Shown: positions 30,405 through 39,144 of the stretch, piece by piece | How positions within the stretch are numbered: position 1 is the first letter of the stretch | Layout: each line of letters starts with the position of its first letter | Assembly (NCBI GenBank): GCA_013376735.1 | Contig: VINJ01000001.1 | Location: forward strand, 3,720,001-3,784,000 | Direction: 5' to 3' | From: a bacterium Scap17 | Lineage (GTDB): Bacteria > Pseudomonadota > Gammaproteobacteria > Pseudomonadales > Halomonadaceae | DNA length: 64,000 bases | The notes under the pieces: model-generated | Database searches by the model: none | The model's input: only the letters and a program-made list of their open reading frames with translations | What the model was told of the DNA's origin: nothing | Made by a program: the position numbers and the translations under genes

Positions 30405-31196
30405 ATGAACATTCCCATCAAGACAGCTGAAGAAATCGACAAGATGCGCGTCGCCGGCCGTCTGGCGGCTGAAGTGCTGGAGCTGCTCGACGAGCACGTC
30501 CGTCCCGGCATCACCACGGGCGAGCTCAACCGCATCGCGCACCACCACATCACCGAAGTTCAGGGCTGCATTCCGGCACCGCTCAACTACCACGGCTTCC
30601 CGAAATCGATCTGCACCTCGATCAATCACGTGGTCTGTCACGGCATTCCCGATGACAACAAGAAGCTCAAGAAGGGTGACATCCTCAACATCGACATCAC
30701 CGTGATCAAGGATGGCTATCACGGCGACACCTCGAAGATGTACTTCGTCGGCGAACCGAGCATCCAGGCCGAGCGTCTGTGCCGCATCACCCAGGAATGC
30801 CTCTATAAAGGCATCGAGCTGGTACGTCCGGGCGTACGCCTGTCAGAAATCGGTCGCGCGATCCAGAAGCATGCCGAAGCGGCAGGCTACAGTGTCGTGC
30901 GTGACTTCTGCGGCCACGGCATCGGCGCCGGCTTCCATGAAGACCCGCAGGTGCTGCACTATGACGGCTACGAAGCCCGTGCTGACGCCGAGCTTCTGGA
31001 AGGCATGTGCCTGACCATCGAGCCGATGGTCAATGTCGGCGGCTACAAGGTGAAGGTCCTCAAGGACGACTGGACGGCTGTCACCAAGGACAAGAGCCTC
31101 TCGGCCCAGTGGGAGCACACCCTGCTGGTCACCGCCACCGGCGTTGAGGTGCTGACACGTCGCACGGAAGAGGACCTCTCCTTCCTCGAGGGTTGA
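30405..31196 (+). CDS. map: Methionine aminopeptidase, type I
   Basis: This 263-residue enzyme (E. coli 264) removes initiator methionine. It starts MNIPIKTAEEIDKMR. The five metal ligands are all in family context: NIDITVIKDGYHGD, GHGIGAGFHEDPQVLHY, MCLTIEPM and WEHTLLVT. A 35-residue in-frame upstream extension is discounted. It is divergent from rpsB, the usual arrangement. It overlaps nothing, but glnD starts 5 nt after its stop. Confidence 0.96.
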   Translation: MNIPIKTAEEIDKMRVAGRLAAEVLELLDEHVRPGITTGELNRIAHHHITEVQGCIPAPLNYHGFPKSICTSINHVVCHGIPDDNKKLKKGDILNIDITVIKDGYHGDTSKMYFVGEPSIQAERLCRITQECLYKGIELVRPGVRLSEIGRAIQKHAEAAGYSVVRDFCGHGIGAGFHEDPQVLHYDGYEARADAELLEGMCLTIEPMVNVGGYKVKVLKDDWTAVTKDKSLSAQWEHTLLVTATGVEVLTRRTEEDLSFLEG

Positions 31197-31201
31197 TCAA
31201 G

Positions 31202-33913
31202 ATGCTCCTGCACCACTATCACTTCGTCGAGCGTGAAGCGCTCTACGATGCCGTCACCCTGGACGGCGAGCTGGCCACGACGAAGACCCCCATCCCGCTG
31301 TTCAAGCGGGCTCTGGCACAGGTACAGGAGCGTCTCGAGGCTCGTTTCAAGGCGGGCGCCGACATCCGCGACCTCATCCATGGTCGTGCCCGCGCCATCG
31401 ATCGCCTGCTGGCCATCGCCTGGCAACGTCAGGCCTGGCCGGATGACGGCATCGCCCTGCTCGCCGTGGGCGGCTACGGCCGTGGCGAGCTGCACCCGCA
31501 TTCCGACATCGACCTGCTGCTGTTGCTGGAGCAGGACGACGACACGCCCTATCGTGAGGCGCTATCCGACTTCATCACCTTCCTGTGGGACATCGGTCTC
31601 GAGATCGGCCAGTCCGTGCGCTCGCTGAGTGACTGCGAACGTGAGGCACGCGCCGATGTCACCGTGATCACCAACCTGCTGGAATCCCGCGTTATCGCCG
31701 GCCCGCAGCGACTGCGCGAGGCCATGCGCGAACGCCTGGCTACCGACCGCCTGTGGCCGGCCGAAGCCTTCTTCGAGGCCAAGTGGCAGGAGCAGATCGC
31801 GCGTCACCACAAGTTCGCCAACACCGAATACCACCTCGAACCCAACATCAAGTCGTCGCCGGGCGGCCTGCGTGACATCCAGATGATCGGCTGGGTCGCC
31901 AAGCGCCACTTCGGGGTCGAGCGCTACGACAACCTGGTCGCACTGGGCTTCATGAATGATGCCGAACTGCGCATTCTCAGCCAGGGCCAGGCCTTCCTGT
32001 GGCAGGTGCGCTTCGCGCTGCACATGCTGGCCGGGCGCGCCGAGGACCGGCTGCTGTTCGACCACCAGCGCACCATCGCCGAGCTATTCGGCTTCCGCGA
32101 TACGCCCGAGCATCTGGCGGTCGAGCAGTTCATGAAGCGCTACTACCGCCATGTCACCGCCCTGGCGGGCCTCAATGACATGCTGCTGCAGCACTTCGAC
32201 GAGGCCATCCTGCGCCATGACGAACCGGTCAACATCGTGCCGCTCAATCCGCGCTTCGAGATCCGCAGCGGCTACATCAGCCTGCGCGAGGAAGGCGTGT
32301 TCCGCCGCCGCCCCGCCGCGCTGCTGGAGCTGTTCCTGCTGATGGCCCAGCACCCCGAGATCGAGGGCGTGCGCGCCGACACCATCCGCGCGCTGCGTGA
32401 TCATCGCCACCAGATCGACGACGCCTTCCGCGATGACGTGCGCCACCAGAGTCTGTTCATGGAGCTGATGCGCTGTGGCGGCAACGTGCCCCGCGTACTC
32501 AAGCGCATGGCGCGCTACGGCATCCTCGGCAAGTACCTGCCGGCCTTCGGGCGTGCCGTGGGACTGATGCAGCACGACCTCTTCCACGTCTACACCGTCG
32601 ATGCGCACACCCTGCGCCTGCTCAAGGTCGCCCAGGAATTCCGCGCCCCCGATGCCGAGGAGGAATTCCCGGTCGCCGCGACCCTGATCCGCGAACTGCC
32701 CAAGCTGGAGCTGCTGTGGATCGCCGGGCTCTATCACGACATCGGCAAGGGCCGTGGCGGCGACCACTCCGAGATCGGCGCCGTCGAGGTCGAGGACTTC
32801 GCGCGCCGTCATGACCTCAGCCCGCGCGACACCCGTACGCTGAGCTGGCTGGTGCGCCACCACCTGCTGATGTCGATGACCGCCCAGAAGCAGGACATCG
32901 CCGACCCCGAGATCATCACCCGCTTCGCCGAGATCGTCGGCGACGAGACGCACCTCGATTATCTCTACGTGCTGACGGTGGCCGACATCAACGCCACCAA
33001 CCCGTCGCTGTGGAACGGCTGGCGTGCGGCATTGCTGCGCCAGCTGCACATGGAGACGCGCCGGGCGCTGCGCCGTGGCCTCGAGCACCCACCGGAGCGC
33101 CACGAGTGGATCACCGAGACCCGTGAGGAGGCACTGTCCCTGCTGGCCGGCATGGGCACCGCCCGCACTGACGCCGAGGCGCTGTGGGCCAGCCTCGGCG
33201 ACGACTACTTCGTACGCTACGCGCCCAGCGAGGTGGCCTGGCACACCCAGGGCATCCTGGCGCGCCAGGCGGCACCGCAGCTCGACGAGCATGGCGAGCC
33301 GCTGCCGCTGGTACTGACCAGCGCGCCCACCGAGGAGATGACCGAAGGCGGCACCAAGGTCTTCATCCATACCCGCTCGGTGGACAACCTGTTCGCGGCC
33401 ACCGCCGCGGCGCTGGAACAGCTGGGGCTCTCGATCCACGATGCGCGCATCGCCACCTCCAGCCACAACTGGACGCTCAACACCTTCATCCTGCTCGACG
33501 ATGAAGGTGAGCCGATCCGCGATGCCGCACGCCTGGCCGATATCCGCACCCATCTGGTCGAAGAGCTGGATGACCCGGATGACTACTCGGTGATCGTCAA
33601 TCGTCACACGCCGCGCCAGCTCAAGCATTTCCGCATCGCGCCGCGCATCACGCTGAGCCAGGACTACACCAACGGCCGCAGCGTACTGGAAGTGATCGCC
33701 TCGGACCGCCCGGGCCTGCTGGCGCGCATCGGCCGCGTGTTCATGGAGCATGAGATCGCCATCGACGCCGCCAAGATCGCCACCCTCGGCGAGCGCGTCG
33801 AGGATATCTTCTTCATCACCGACCGCGCCGGCGAGCCCATCACCGACCCCGAGCGCCAGACACGCCTGCGTGACGCCCTCACCGAAGTCCTCGAGGTCGG
33901 CGAGCGCGGCTGA
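31202..33913 (+). CDS. glnD: PII uridylyltransferase / uridylyl-removing enzyme GlnD
   Basis: This 903-residue nitrogen sensor has a nucleotidyltransferase domain with GGYGRGELHPHSDIDLL (about 90-106), a linker with NIKSSPGGLRDIQMI, an HD domain (YHDIGKGRGGDHSEIG near 511) that removes UMP from PII, and two C-terminal ACT domains (KVFIHTRSVDNLFA..., and SVLEVIASDRPGLLARIG...) that sense glutamine. The ATG is chosen because GAGGG is 9 nt upstream; a TTG that overlaps the map stop codon would sit too close to it. All domains look intact. Confidence 0.96.
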   Translation: MLLHHYHFVEREALYDAVTLDGELATTKTPIPLFKRALAQVQERLEARFKAGADIRDLIHGRARAIDRLLAIAWQRQAWPDDGIALLAVGGYGRGELHPHSDIDLLLLLEQDDDTPYREALSDFITFLWDIGLEIGQSVRSLSDCEREARADVTVITNLLESRVIAGPQRLREAMRERLATDRLWPAEAFFEAKWQEQIARHHKFANTEYHLEPNIKSSPGGLRDIQMIGWVAKRHFGVERYDNLVALGFMNDAELRILSQGQAFLWQVRFALHMLAGRAEDRLLFDHQRTIAELFGFRDTPEHLAVEQFMKRYYRHVTALAGLNDMLLQHFDEAILRHDEPVNIVPLNPRFEIRSGYISLREEGVFRRRPAALLELFLLMAQHPEIEGVRADTIRALRDHRHQIDDAFRDDVRHQSLFMELMRCGGNVPRVLKRMARYGILGKYLPAFGRAVGLMQHDLFHVYTVDAHTLRLLKVAQEFRAPDAEEEFPVAATLIRELPKLELLWIAGLYHDIGKGRGGDHSEIGAVEVEDFARRHDLSPRDTRTLSWLVRHHLLMSMTAQKQDIADPEIITRFAEIVGDETHLDYLYVLTVADINATNPSLWNGWRAALLRQLHMETRRALRRGLEHPPERHEWITETREEALSLLAGMGTARTDAEALWASLGDDYFVRYAPSEVAWHTQGILARQAAPQLDEHGEPLPLVLTSAPTEEMTEGGTKVFIHTRSVDNLFAATAAALEQLGLSIHDARIATSSHNWTLNTFILLDDEGEPIRDAARLADIRTHLVEELDDPDDYSVIVNRHTPRQLKHFRIAPRITLSQDYTNGRSVLEVIASDRPGLLARIGRVFMEHEIAIDAAKIATLGERVEDIFFITDRAGEPITDPERQTRLRDALTEVLEVGERG

Positions 33914-33918
33914 GACGC

Positions 33919-33950
33919 GTGACGGCACATGACGGCACATGACGGCACGT
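33919..33950 (+). repeat. Three tandem 10-bp repeats after glnD
   Basis: The unit GTGACGGCAC/ATGACGGCAC occurs three times head to tail starting 6 nt after the glnD stop codon, followed by a partial fourth (GTGACGA). The only variation is at the first base of each unit. Confidence 0.85.
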
Positions 33951-33972
33951 GACGAGAGTACAGAGGGAAAGC

Positions 33973-34009
33973 GCCGGCCGGCACCCCGCGATTGAGGGGA
34001 CCGGCCGGC
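33973..34009 (+). terminator. glnD terminator hairpin
   Basis: The outer stem is 9 bp (GCCGGCCGG / CCGGCCGGC), with a small internal loop, then 4 bp (CCCC/GGGG) closing a 7-9 nt loop. Only TTCCC follows, so termination may be incomplete before dapC. Confidence 0.65.
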
Positions 34010-34118
34010 TTCCCTATAATCGCGAGTCGACCTGCATGGCAGTCCAGTGACTCGCGGACGCCTTCCTTCCTGCTCGGCCGGCAGCCTGACTGCCACGGCC
34101 ATCACCCATGGAACGTGC

Positions 34119-35318
34119 ATGAACCCGGATCTCGACCAGCTCAAGCCCTACCCGTTTGAAACCCTGGCCAAGCTGCGCGAGGGCGTCGTGCCCAACCCCG
34201 CCCTGGACCCGATTGCACTGACCATCGGCGAGCCGCGTCATGCGCCGCCCGAGTTCGTGCTCGACACCCTGCGCGAGCACATCATGGGCGTGGCCAAATA
34301 CCCCGCCACCGGCGGGCTGCCGGAATTGCGCCAGGCGATCGCCGACTGGCTCGAAAAGCGCTTCTCGCTCAACGCCACGCCGGATATCGACCAGCAGGTC
34401 CTGCCGGTCACCGGCACCCGCGAAGCACTGTTCGCCTTCATCCAGGCCTCGCTGGACAGCACGCGTCCGGAGCGCGTGCTGGTGCCGAACCCCTTCTATC
34501 AGATCTACGAAGGCGCGACGCTGCTGGCCGGCGGCGATGTCACCTACCTGCCCTGCCCCGCCGAGAATGGCTTCCGCCCTGATTACGCGGCAGTGCCGGC
34601 GGACGTGTGGCGCGACACCCAGATCGTCTTCGTTTGCTCGCCGGGCAATCCCACCGGTGCCGTGACACCGCTGGCCGATTTCCAGCAGCTGATTCGCCTC
34701 GCCGACGAGCATGACTTCCTGATCGCCTCCGATGAGTGCTACTCGGAGCTGTACCTCGACGAAGGCACACCGCCGCCGGGCCTGCTGCAGGCCTGTGCCG
34801 CCATGGGCCGCGATGACTATGCGCGCTGTGTGGTCTTCCACTCGCTGTCCAAGCGCTCCAACCTGCCGGGCCTGCGCTCCGGCTTCGTGGCCGGCGATGG
34901 CGAGGTGATCCGTCGCTTCCGTCACTACCGCACCTATCACGGCTGCGCGATGCCGCTGCATCACCAGTATGCCTCCATCGCTGCCTGGAGTGATGAAGCC
35001 CACGTACTGGCCAATCGCGATGCCTACCGCGAGAAGTTTGCCGCCGTGACCGAAATCCTTGCGCCGGTAATGGACTTCCCGACACCGGAAGCCAGCTTCT
35101 ACCTGTATCCCGCCGTGCCCGGTGGTGACGATGCCGCCTTCACCCGCGACCTGTTGCGTGAAGAGGCGGTCGGCGTGCTGCCGGCAAGCTACATGGCGCG
35201 CGAGGTGGACGGCGTGAATCCGGGTGCCGGGCGCATTCGTCTGGCGCTGGTGGCCGAACTGGAACAGACCGTCGAAGCCGCCCAGCGCCTGCGTCGCTTC
35301 GTTGAACGCCTGCGCTGA
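34119..35318 (+). CDS. dapC: Succinyldiaminopimelate transaminase DapC
   Basis: This 399-residue fold-type I aminotransferase (class I/II) has the PLP lysine in HSLSKRSNLPGLRSG, SPGNPTGAV for cofactor binding, and ASDECYSELY carrying the conserved Asp and Tyr. Being directly in front of dapD and dapE identifies the substrate as N-succinyl-2-amino-6-ketopimelate in the lysine/peptidoglycan DAP pathway. In E. coli this step is done by ArgD/SerC, whereas pseudomonads carry a dedicated dapC in this position. The start MNPDLDQLKPYPFE matches the family. Confidence 0.92.
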   Translation: MNPDLDQLKPYPFETLAKLREGVVPNPALDPIALTIGEPRHAPPEFVLDTLREHIMGVAKYPATGGLPELRQAIADWLEKRFSLNATPDIDQQVLPVTGTREALFAFIQASLDSTRPERVLVPNPFYQIYEGATLLAGGDVTYLPCPAENGFRPDYAAVPADVWRDTQIVFVCSPGNPTGAVTPLADFQQLIRLADEHDFLIASDECYSELYLDEGTPPPGLLQACAAMGRDDYARCVVFHSLSKRSNLPGLRSGFVAGDGEVIRRFRHYRTYHGCAMPLHHQYASIAAWSDEAHVLANRDAYREKFAAVTEILAPVMDFPTPEASFYLYPAVPGGDDAAFTRDLLREEAVGVLPASYMAREVDGVNPGAGRIRLALVAELEQTVEAAQRLRRFVERLR

Positions 35319-35402
35319 GCGCCAGGCCTGCACGGGCTGACAGCAGCCCAACACTGGATGACAGCCCCGCCCGGCGGGGTGGATTGGCTCAAGGAGACCG
35401 CC

Positions 35403-35759
35403 ATGCACGTGCTCTACGGCATCAAGACCTGCGATAGCTGCCGCAAGGCGCGCCGCGCCCTCGACGATCGGGGCGTGCCCTACCGCTGGCATGACCTGCG
35501 CGAGGATGGCCTCTCCGCCAGCCTGCTGGAATCCTGGCTGGAGCAGGCCGCCTGGAGCAGCCTGCTCAACAAGCGCAACACCAGCTGGCGCAACCTGAGC
35601 GATGAACAACGTGACAGCCTCGATGCCAATTCGGCACGCGCATTGATGCTGGAGCACCCGACCCTGATCAAGCGTCCCATTCTCGAGCGTCATCCCGCCG
35701 ACAATGAGATGGATCTGGTGATCGGCTATGACAAGGCGGTCTACGAACCGCAGGATTGA
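35403..35759 (+). CDS. ArsC/Spx-family reductase-like protein (YffB type)
   Basis: This 118-residue thioredoxin-fold protein has VLYGIKTCDSCRKARRAL at the N-terminus, with a CxxC at residues 10-13, and a C-terminal LIKRPILE motif carrying the conserved Arg of the ArsC family. The relation is to E. coli YffB, which also lies near dapE. True arsenate reductases have one N-terminal Cys and a different surround. No arsenic genes are nearby, so arsenate reduction is doubtful; a glutathione- or thiol-linked role is suggested for YffB. AAGGAG lies 6 nt before the ATG. It sits inside the dap operon. Confidence 0.85.
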   Translation: MHVLYGIKTCDSCRKARRALDDRGVPYRWHDLREDGLSASLLESWLEQAAWSSLLNKRNTSWRNLSDEQRDSLDANSARALMLEHPTLIKRPILERHPADNEMDLVIGYDKAVYEPQD

Positions 35760-35799
35760 GTTACCCCTTACACCACTGGACACCCCGGAGATTGACACG

Positions 35800-36825
35800 A
35801 TGTTGAGCCTTGCCCTCGGAATCGGCACCCAGAACACCACCGGCGACTGGCTGGAAGTCTATTATCCTGCCCCGCTGTTCAAGCCGACCGCTGCCGTTGT
35901 TGACGCCGCTCGCAAGGCACTGGACGCACCGGCTGGCACCACCGCCACCAGCTTCCTGCCGGAACACTGCGCCGCCCTGGCCAGCGCCCTGCGCGACGCC
36001 GGTGACAGCGCCCAGGCCGAACTGGCCGAGAGCCTGGCCACCAGCCAGCGCCCGCTGGTCGCCATGTTCATCGAGGAAGATGCCGCCCCGCAGAGCGTGC
36101 CGGAGGTCTACCTCAAGCTGCACCTGCTGTCTCACCGCATGGTGCGCCCGCACGGCATCGACCTGACCGGCATGTTCGGTCTGCTCAAGAATGTCGCCTG
36201 GACCAACGAAGGCGCCATCGACATCGAAGAGCTGCCGGCGCGCCGCCTCAAGGCCCGCCTGGAAGGTCGCACCCTGTCCGTGGACTGCGTCGACAAGTTC
36301 CCGAAGATGACCGACTACGTGGTGCCGACCGGCATCCGTGTCGCCGATACCGCACGTGTGCGTCTGGGTGCCTACCTGGGCGCAGGCACCACCGTGATGC
36401 ACGAAGGCTTCTGCAACTTCAATGCCGGCACCGAAGGCCCGGGCATGGTCGAGGGCCGTATCGCTGCGGGCGTCTTCGTCGGCAAGGGGTCTGATCTTGG
36501 CGGCGGATGCTCCACCATGGGCACCCTGTCCGGTGGCGGCAACATCGTCATCAAGGTCGGCGAAGGCTGTCTGATCGGCGCCAATGCCGGTATCGGCATC
36601 CCGCTGGGCGATCGCTGCACCGTGGAAGCTGGCCTGTACATCACCGCTGGCACCAAGGTCATGGTCTTCGACAACGAAGGCCAGGAAGTCGAGACGATCG
36701 CAGCACGTGAGCTGGCGAATCAGGACGACCTGCTGCTGCGTCGCAACTCGATCACCGGTCGTGTCGAATGCCTCACCAACAAGAGCGCCATCGCGCTCAA
36801 CGATGCCCTGCACGCTCACAACTGA
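35800..36825 (+). CDS. dapD: Tetrahydrodipicolinate N-succinyltransferase DapD
   Basis: This 341-residue trimer-forming enzyme of the lysine pathway uses succinyl-CoA to acylate tetrahydrodipicolinate. It is of the long Pseudomonas/actinobacterial DapD type (N-terminus LALGIGTQN, unlike the 274-residue E. coli form). It contains a left-handed beta-helix with NFNAGTEGPGMVEGRIAAGV and GGCSTMGTLSGGGN motifs. GGAG is positioned 9 nt before the ATG. It comes between the ArsC-like gene and dapE. Confidence 0.95.
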   Translation: MLSLALGIGTQNTTGDWLEVYYPAPLFKPTAAVVDAARKALDAPAGTTATSFLPEHCAALASALRDAGDSAQAELAESLATSQRPLVAMFIEEDAAPQSVPEVYLKLHLLSHRMVRPHGIDLTGMFGLLKNVAWTNEGAIDIEELPARRLKARLEGRTLSVDCVDKFPKMTDYVVPTGIRVADTARVRLGAYLGAGTTVMHEGFCNFNAGTEGPGMVEGRIAAGVFVGKGSDLGGGCSTMGTLSGGGNIVIKVGEGCLIGANAGIGIPLGDRCTVEAGLYITAGTKVMVFDNEGQEVETIAARELANQDDLLLRRNSITGRVECLTNKSAIALNDALHAHN

Positions 36826-36833
36826 TACGTGTG

Positions 36834-36864
36834 ACGGCTGCCTGTCAGCATGACGGGCAGCCGT
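36834..36864 (+). terminator. First hairpin after dapD
   Basis: A 14-pair stem with a 3-nt loop: nine GC-rich pairs, one T-G position (36843/36855) that pairs as U-G in plus-strand RNA, then four more. It starts 9 nt after the dapD stop. CATTTCCC follows. Confidence 0.65.
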
Positions 36865-36872
36865 GGCATTTC

Positions 36873-36900
36873 CCGGCTCGGGCAGCAGTGTCCGAGCCGG
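36873..36900 (+). terminator. Second hairpin between dapD and dapE
   Basis: A 9-bp perfect stem (CCGGCTCGG / CCGAGCCGG) with a 10-nt loop begins only 9 nt after the first hairpin and has no T run. Together with the first it forms a tandem structured element 75 nt before dapE. Confidence 0.55.
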
Positions 36901-36975
36901 CATGAACACACTTCGTCTCTCCCCCCCCGAATTTCGCGCTGTCGCTCCTCGCGATGACGCCTGCAGCGATGGCCC

Positions 36976-38175
36976 ATGATGACTGATTCAAACGCACCGC
37001 TTCCTCCACGCCCCGCCGATCTGTCTCCGACGCTGGAGCTGGCCTTCGATCTCATCTCACGCCCCTCGGTCACGCCGGACGACCTGGACTGCCAGACCCT
37101 GATGATCGAACGCCTCGAGGCGCTGGGCTTCACCATCACGCGGCTGCCCTTCGGCGATGTCGACAACTTCTGGGCGGTGCGTGGACACCATGGTCCGGTG
37201 CTGGCCTTCGCCGGCCATACCGATGTCGTGCCGACGGGCCCAGAAGCCAACTGGCAGTATCCGCCGTTCTCGCCGTGCATCGACGATGCCGGCTTCCTGT
37301 GTGGCCGTGGCGCCGCCGACATGAAGGGTTCGCTGGCCGCGATGCTGACTGCCACCGAGCGCTTCGTGACCGCCAACCCGGACCACGAAGGCCGCATCGC
37401 CTTCCTGATCACCTCCGACGAGGAAGGCCCGGCGGTTCACGGCACTCGTGCGGTGGTCGAGTATCTGCGCGAGCATCATGAGCGCCTCGATTACTGCATC
37501 GTCGGCGAGCCGTCCTCCACCGACTACGCCGGGGACGTGATCAAGAATGGCCGTCGCGGCTCGCTGGGTGCAGTCATGCACATCAAGGGCATCCAGGGCC
37601 ATGTGGCCTACCCGCATCTGGCGCGCAACCCGATCCACGATGCCGCCCCGGCTCTGGCTGACCTGGCCGCCGAGCATTGGGACAACGGCAATGACTTCTT
37701 CCCGGCGACCAGCTTCCAGATCTCCAACATCCGTGGCGGTACCGGCGCGACCAACGTCATCCCCGGCGAGCTGGAAGTGGTCTTCAACTTCCGCTACTCA
37801 ACCGAGCTGACCGCCGATGATCTCAAGCGTCGCACCTATGAGATCCTCGAGAAGCACGGTCTGGACGTCGAGATCGAGTGGAACCTGAGTGGTGAACCCT
37901 TCCTGACGCCGGAAGGTGCGCTGGTCGATGCCGCCGTGCACGGCGTGGAACGCGCGCTGGGACGCAAACCTGTCCTGTCCACCTCAGGCGGCACCTCCGA
38001 TGGTCGCTTCATCGCCACGCTCGGCACTCAGGTCGTCGAGCTGGGGCCGGTCAACGCGACCATCCACAAGATCGATGAACGCGTCATGGCCAGCGATCTG
38101 GACCGACTCTCCAGCGCCTACGAGCACATCCTGGAATACCTGTTTGTCCCCGCGACCCAAGAGACCCCGGCATGA
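36976..38175 (+). CDS. dapE: Succinyl-diaminopimelate desuccinylase DapE
   Basis: This 399-residue zinc-dependent M20-family hydrolase has metal ligands in [12 protein letters not shown] (His, first Asp) and [13 protein letters not shown] (bridging Asp), the catalytic Glu pair in [15 protein letters not shown], and the C-terminal [13 protein letters not shown]. It makes LL-DAP and succinate in the lysine/peptidoglycan route. Compared with E. coli DapE (375), it has a ~20-residue polar N-terminal extension. Its last codons overlap the next gene (ATGA). Confidence 0.96.
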   Translation: MMTDSNAPLPPRPADLSPTLELAFDLISRPSVTPDDLDCQTLMIERLEALGFTITRLPFGDVDNFWAVRGHHGPVLAFAGHTDVVPTGPEANWQYPPFSPCIDDAGFLCGRGAADMKGSLAAMLTATERFVTANPDHEGRIAFLITSDEEGPAVHGTRAVVEYLREHHERLDYCIVGEPSSTDYAGDVIKNGRRGSLGAVMHIKGIQGHVAYPHLARNPIHDAAPALADLAAEHWDNGNDFFPATSFQISNIRGGTGATNVIPGELEVVFNFRYSTELTADDLKRRTYEILEKHGLDVEIEWNLSGEPFLTPEGALVDAAVHGVERALGRKPVLSTSGGTSDGRFIATLGTQVVELGPVNATIHKIDERVMASDLDRLSSAYEHILEYLFVPATQETPA

Positions 38176-38585
38176 GCGACACCCCGCACAATGACGCCGA
38201 TGAGCAATATCCGGACATCGAGATCTACCTCAAGCCCTTGAGCCTGGAAGCACTGGGCGCCTGGCTGGGCGAGCAGTTCGGTCAGGTCGTCGTCTTCCAG
38301 CCGGCCGGCAAGCTGCAGCACCGTACGCGCCTCACGCGTGATGGCGCCGAGATCGCGGTGCTGGTGGTCGAGAAGGTCGCCGATGGCTTCGCCAGCCTGT
38401 GGTTCGACAGCGCCAGTACCCCCTGGGCGCGCGATGTCGACTGCGCACGCGACGCCGCCCGGGCCCTGCAGGTCGAGACGCGTTGCTCACTGGGCAGCTG
38501 GCAGCCCGGTGATGAGCCGGACCGCTTCTTCCGCGTCATGGCTGATGGCAGCGAAGAGGCCTTCACCTGGCCGGACAAGGGCTGA
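38172..38585 (+). CDS. Uncharacterised protein coupled to dapE
   Basis: This 137-residue cytoplasmic protein has no signal peptide, membrane segment or cysteine pair motif. It starts inside the dapE stop codon (ATGA), so it is almost certainly translated from the same message. The sequence is acidic, mixed alpha/beta in character ([22 protein letters not shown], then [19 protein letters not shown]), and ends in a Glu/Trp-rich segment. I do not recognise a family. The context suggests a link to DAP/peptidoglycan metabolism or DapE, but nothing in the sequence shows function. Confidence 0.85.
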   Translation: MSDTPHNDADEQYPDIEIYLKPLSLEALGAWLGEQFGQVVVFQPAGKLQHRTRLTRDGAEIAVLVVEKVADGFASLWFDSASTPWARDVDCARDAARALQVETRCSLGSWQPGDEPDRFFRVMADGSEEAFTWPDKG

Positions 38586-38617
38586 GTGACCCGTCTCTTC
38601 TGGTGACAGTCCATGAA

Positions 38618-38657
38618 ACGACAACGCCCCGCAGGCTGGCCTGCGGGGCGTTGTCGT
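38618..38657. terminator. Bidirectional terminator hairpin
   Basis: An 18-bp perfect stem (38618-38635 with 38640-38657) with a CTGG loop sits between the convergent unknown gene and the cold-shock gene. It is followed by CTTT on the plus strand. Confidence 0.8.
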
Positions 38658-38679
38658 CTTTCACTGAGCGCGTCAGCGA

Positions 38680-39144
38680 TCAGGTGATGACTGTCACGTC
38701 ATCCGCCTGCAGGCCACGCTCATTGCTGATGACGTGGTAACGCACTTTCTGACCTTCGGCCAAGGTACGGTGGCCCTTGCCACGAATGGCACGGAAGTGA
38801 ACGAAGACATCTTCACCACTTTCACGGGTCACGAAACCATAGCCCTTGTTGACGTTGAACCACTTGACCTCGCCGATCTCACGATCGTCGTCCTCGACTT
38901 CAGCCAGTACCGCAGAGCGCGGAGACAGCACCGGGATGGCAAGCGTCGCGATCAACAGTAGGATGAACACGGCCGCGACGGCAGCCGCGTACGCCAGCTC
39001 GAAGCCCTCGACGCTAAGCGCCTGGCTCAGGGTGTCGGCCAGCTGGCCGCCGGTCAGGGTGATGAAGACAGCAATCAGCAACGGTGCCGGCAGTGCCAGC
39101 AGCAGGCTGATGATGAAACAACGGAAGAACGTCTTGGAACTCAT
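38680..39144 (-). CDS. Membrane-anchored cold-shock domain protein
   Basis: This 154-residue protein combines two predicted membrane helices (about 8-30 and 50-73), an acidic linker (EVEDDDRE) and a C-terminal cold-shock domain (about 90-154). Both nucleic-acid-binding motifs are intact: KGYGFV (RNP1) and VFVHF (RNP2). Ordinary Csp proteins are ~70 residues and soluble. The short hydrophilic N-terminus makes both ends likely cytoplasmic, placing an RNA/ssDNA-binding domain at the inner membrane. The ATG follows GAGAG; a TTG one codon earlier is less likely. A long untranslated leader is possible, given a 584-nt gene-free region upstream. Confidence 0.88.
   Translation of the reverse strand: MSSKTFFRCFIISLLLALPAPLLIAVFITLTGGQLADTLSQALSVEGFELAYAAAVAAVFILLLIATLAIPVLSPRSAVLAEVEDDDREIGEVKWFNVNKGYGFVTRESGEDVFVHFRAIRGKGHRTLAEGQKVRYHVISNERGLQADDVTVIT

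Noticed and set aside
32084-34144. Minus-strand open frames opposite glnD and dapC
   Set aside because: They are shadows of well-supported plus-strand genes, with repetitive Gly/Ala/Gln-rich translations.
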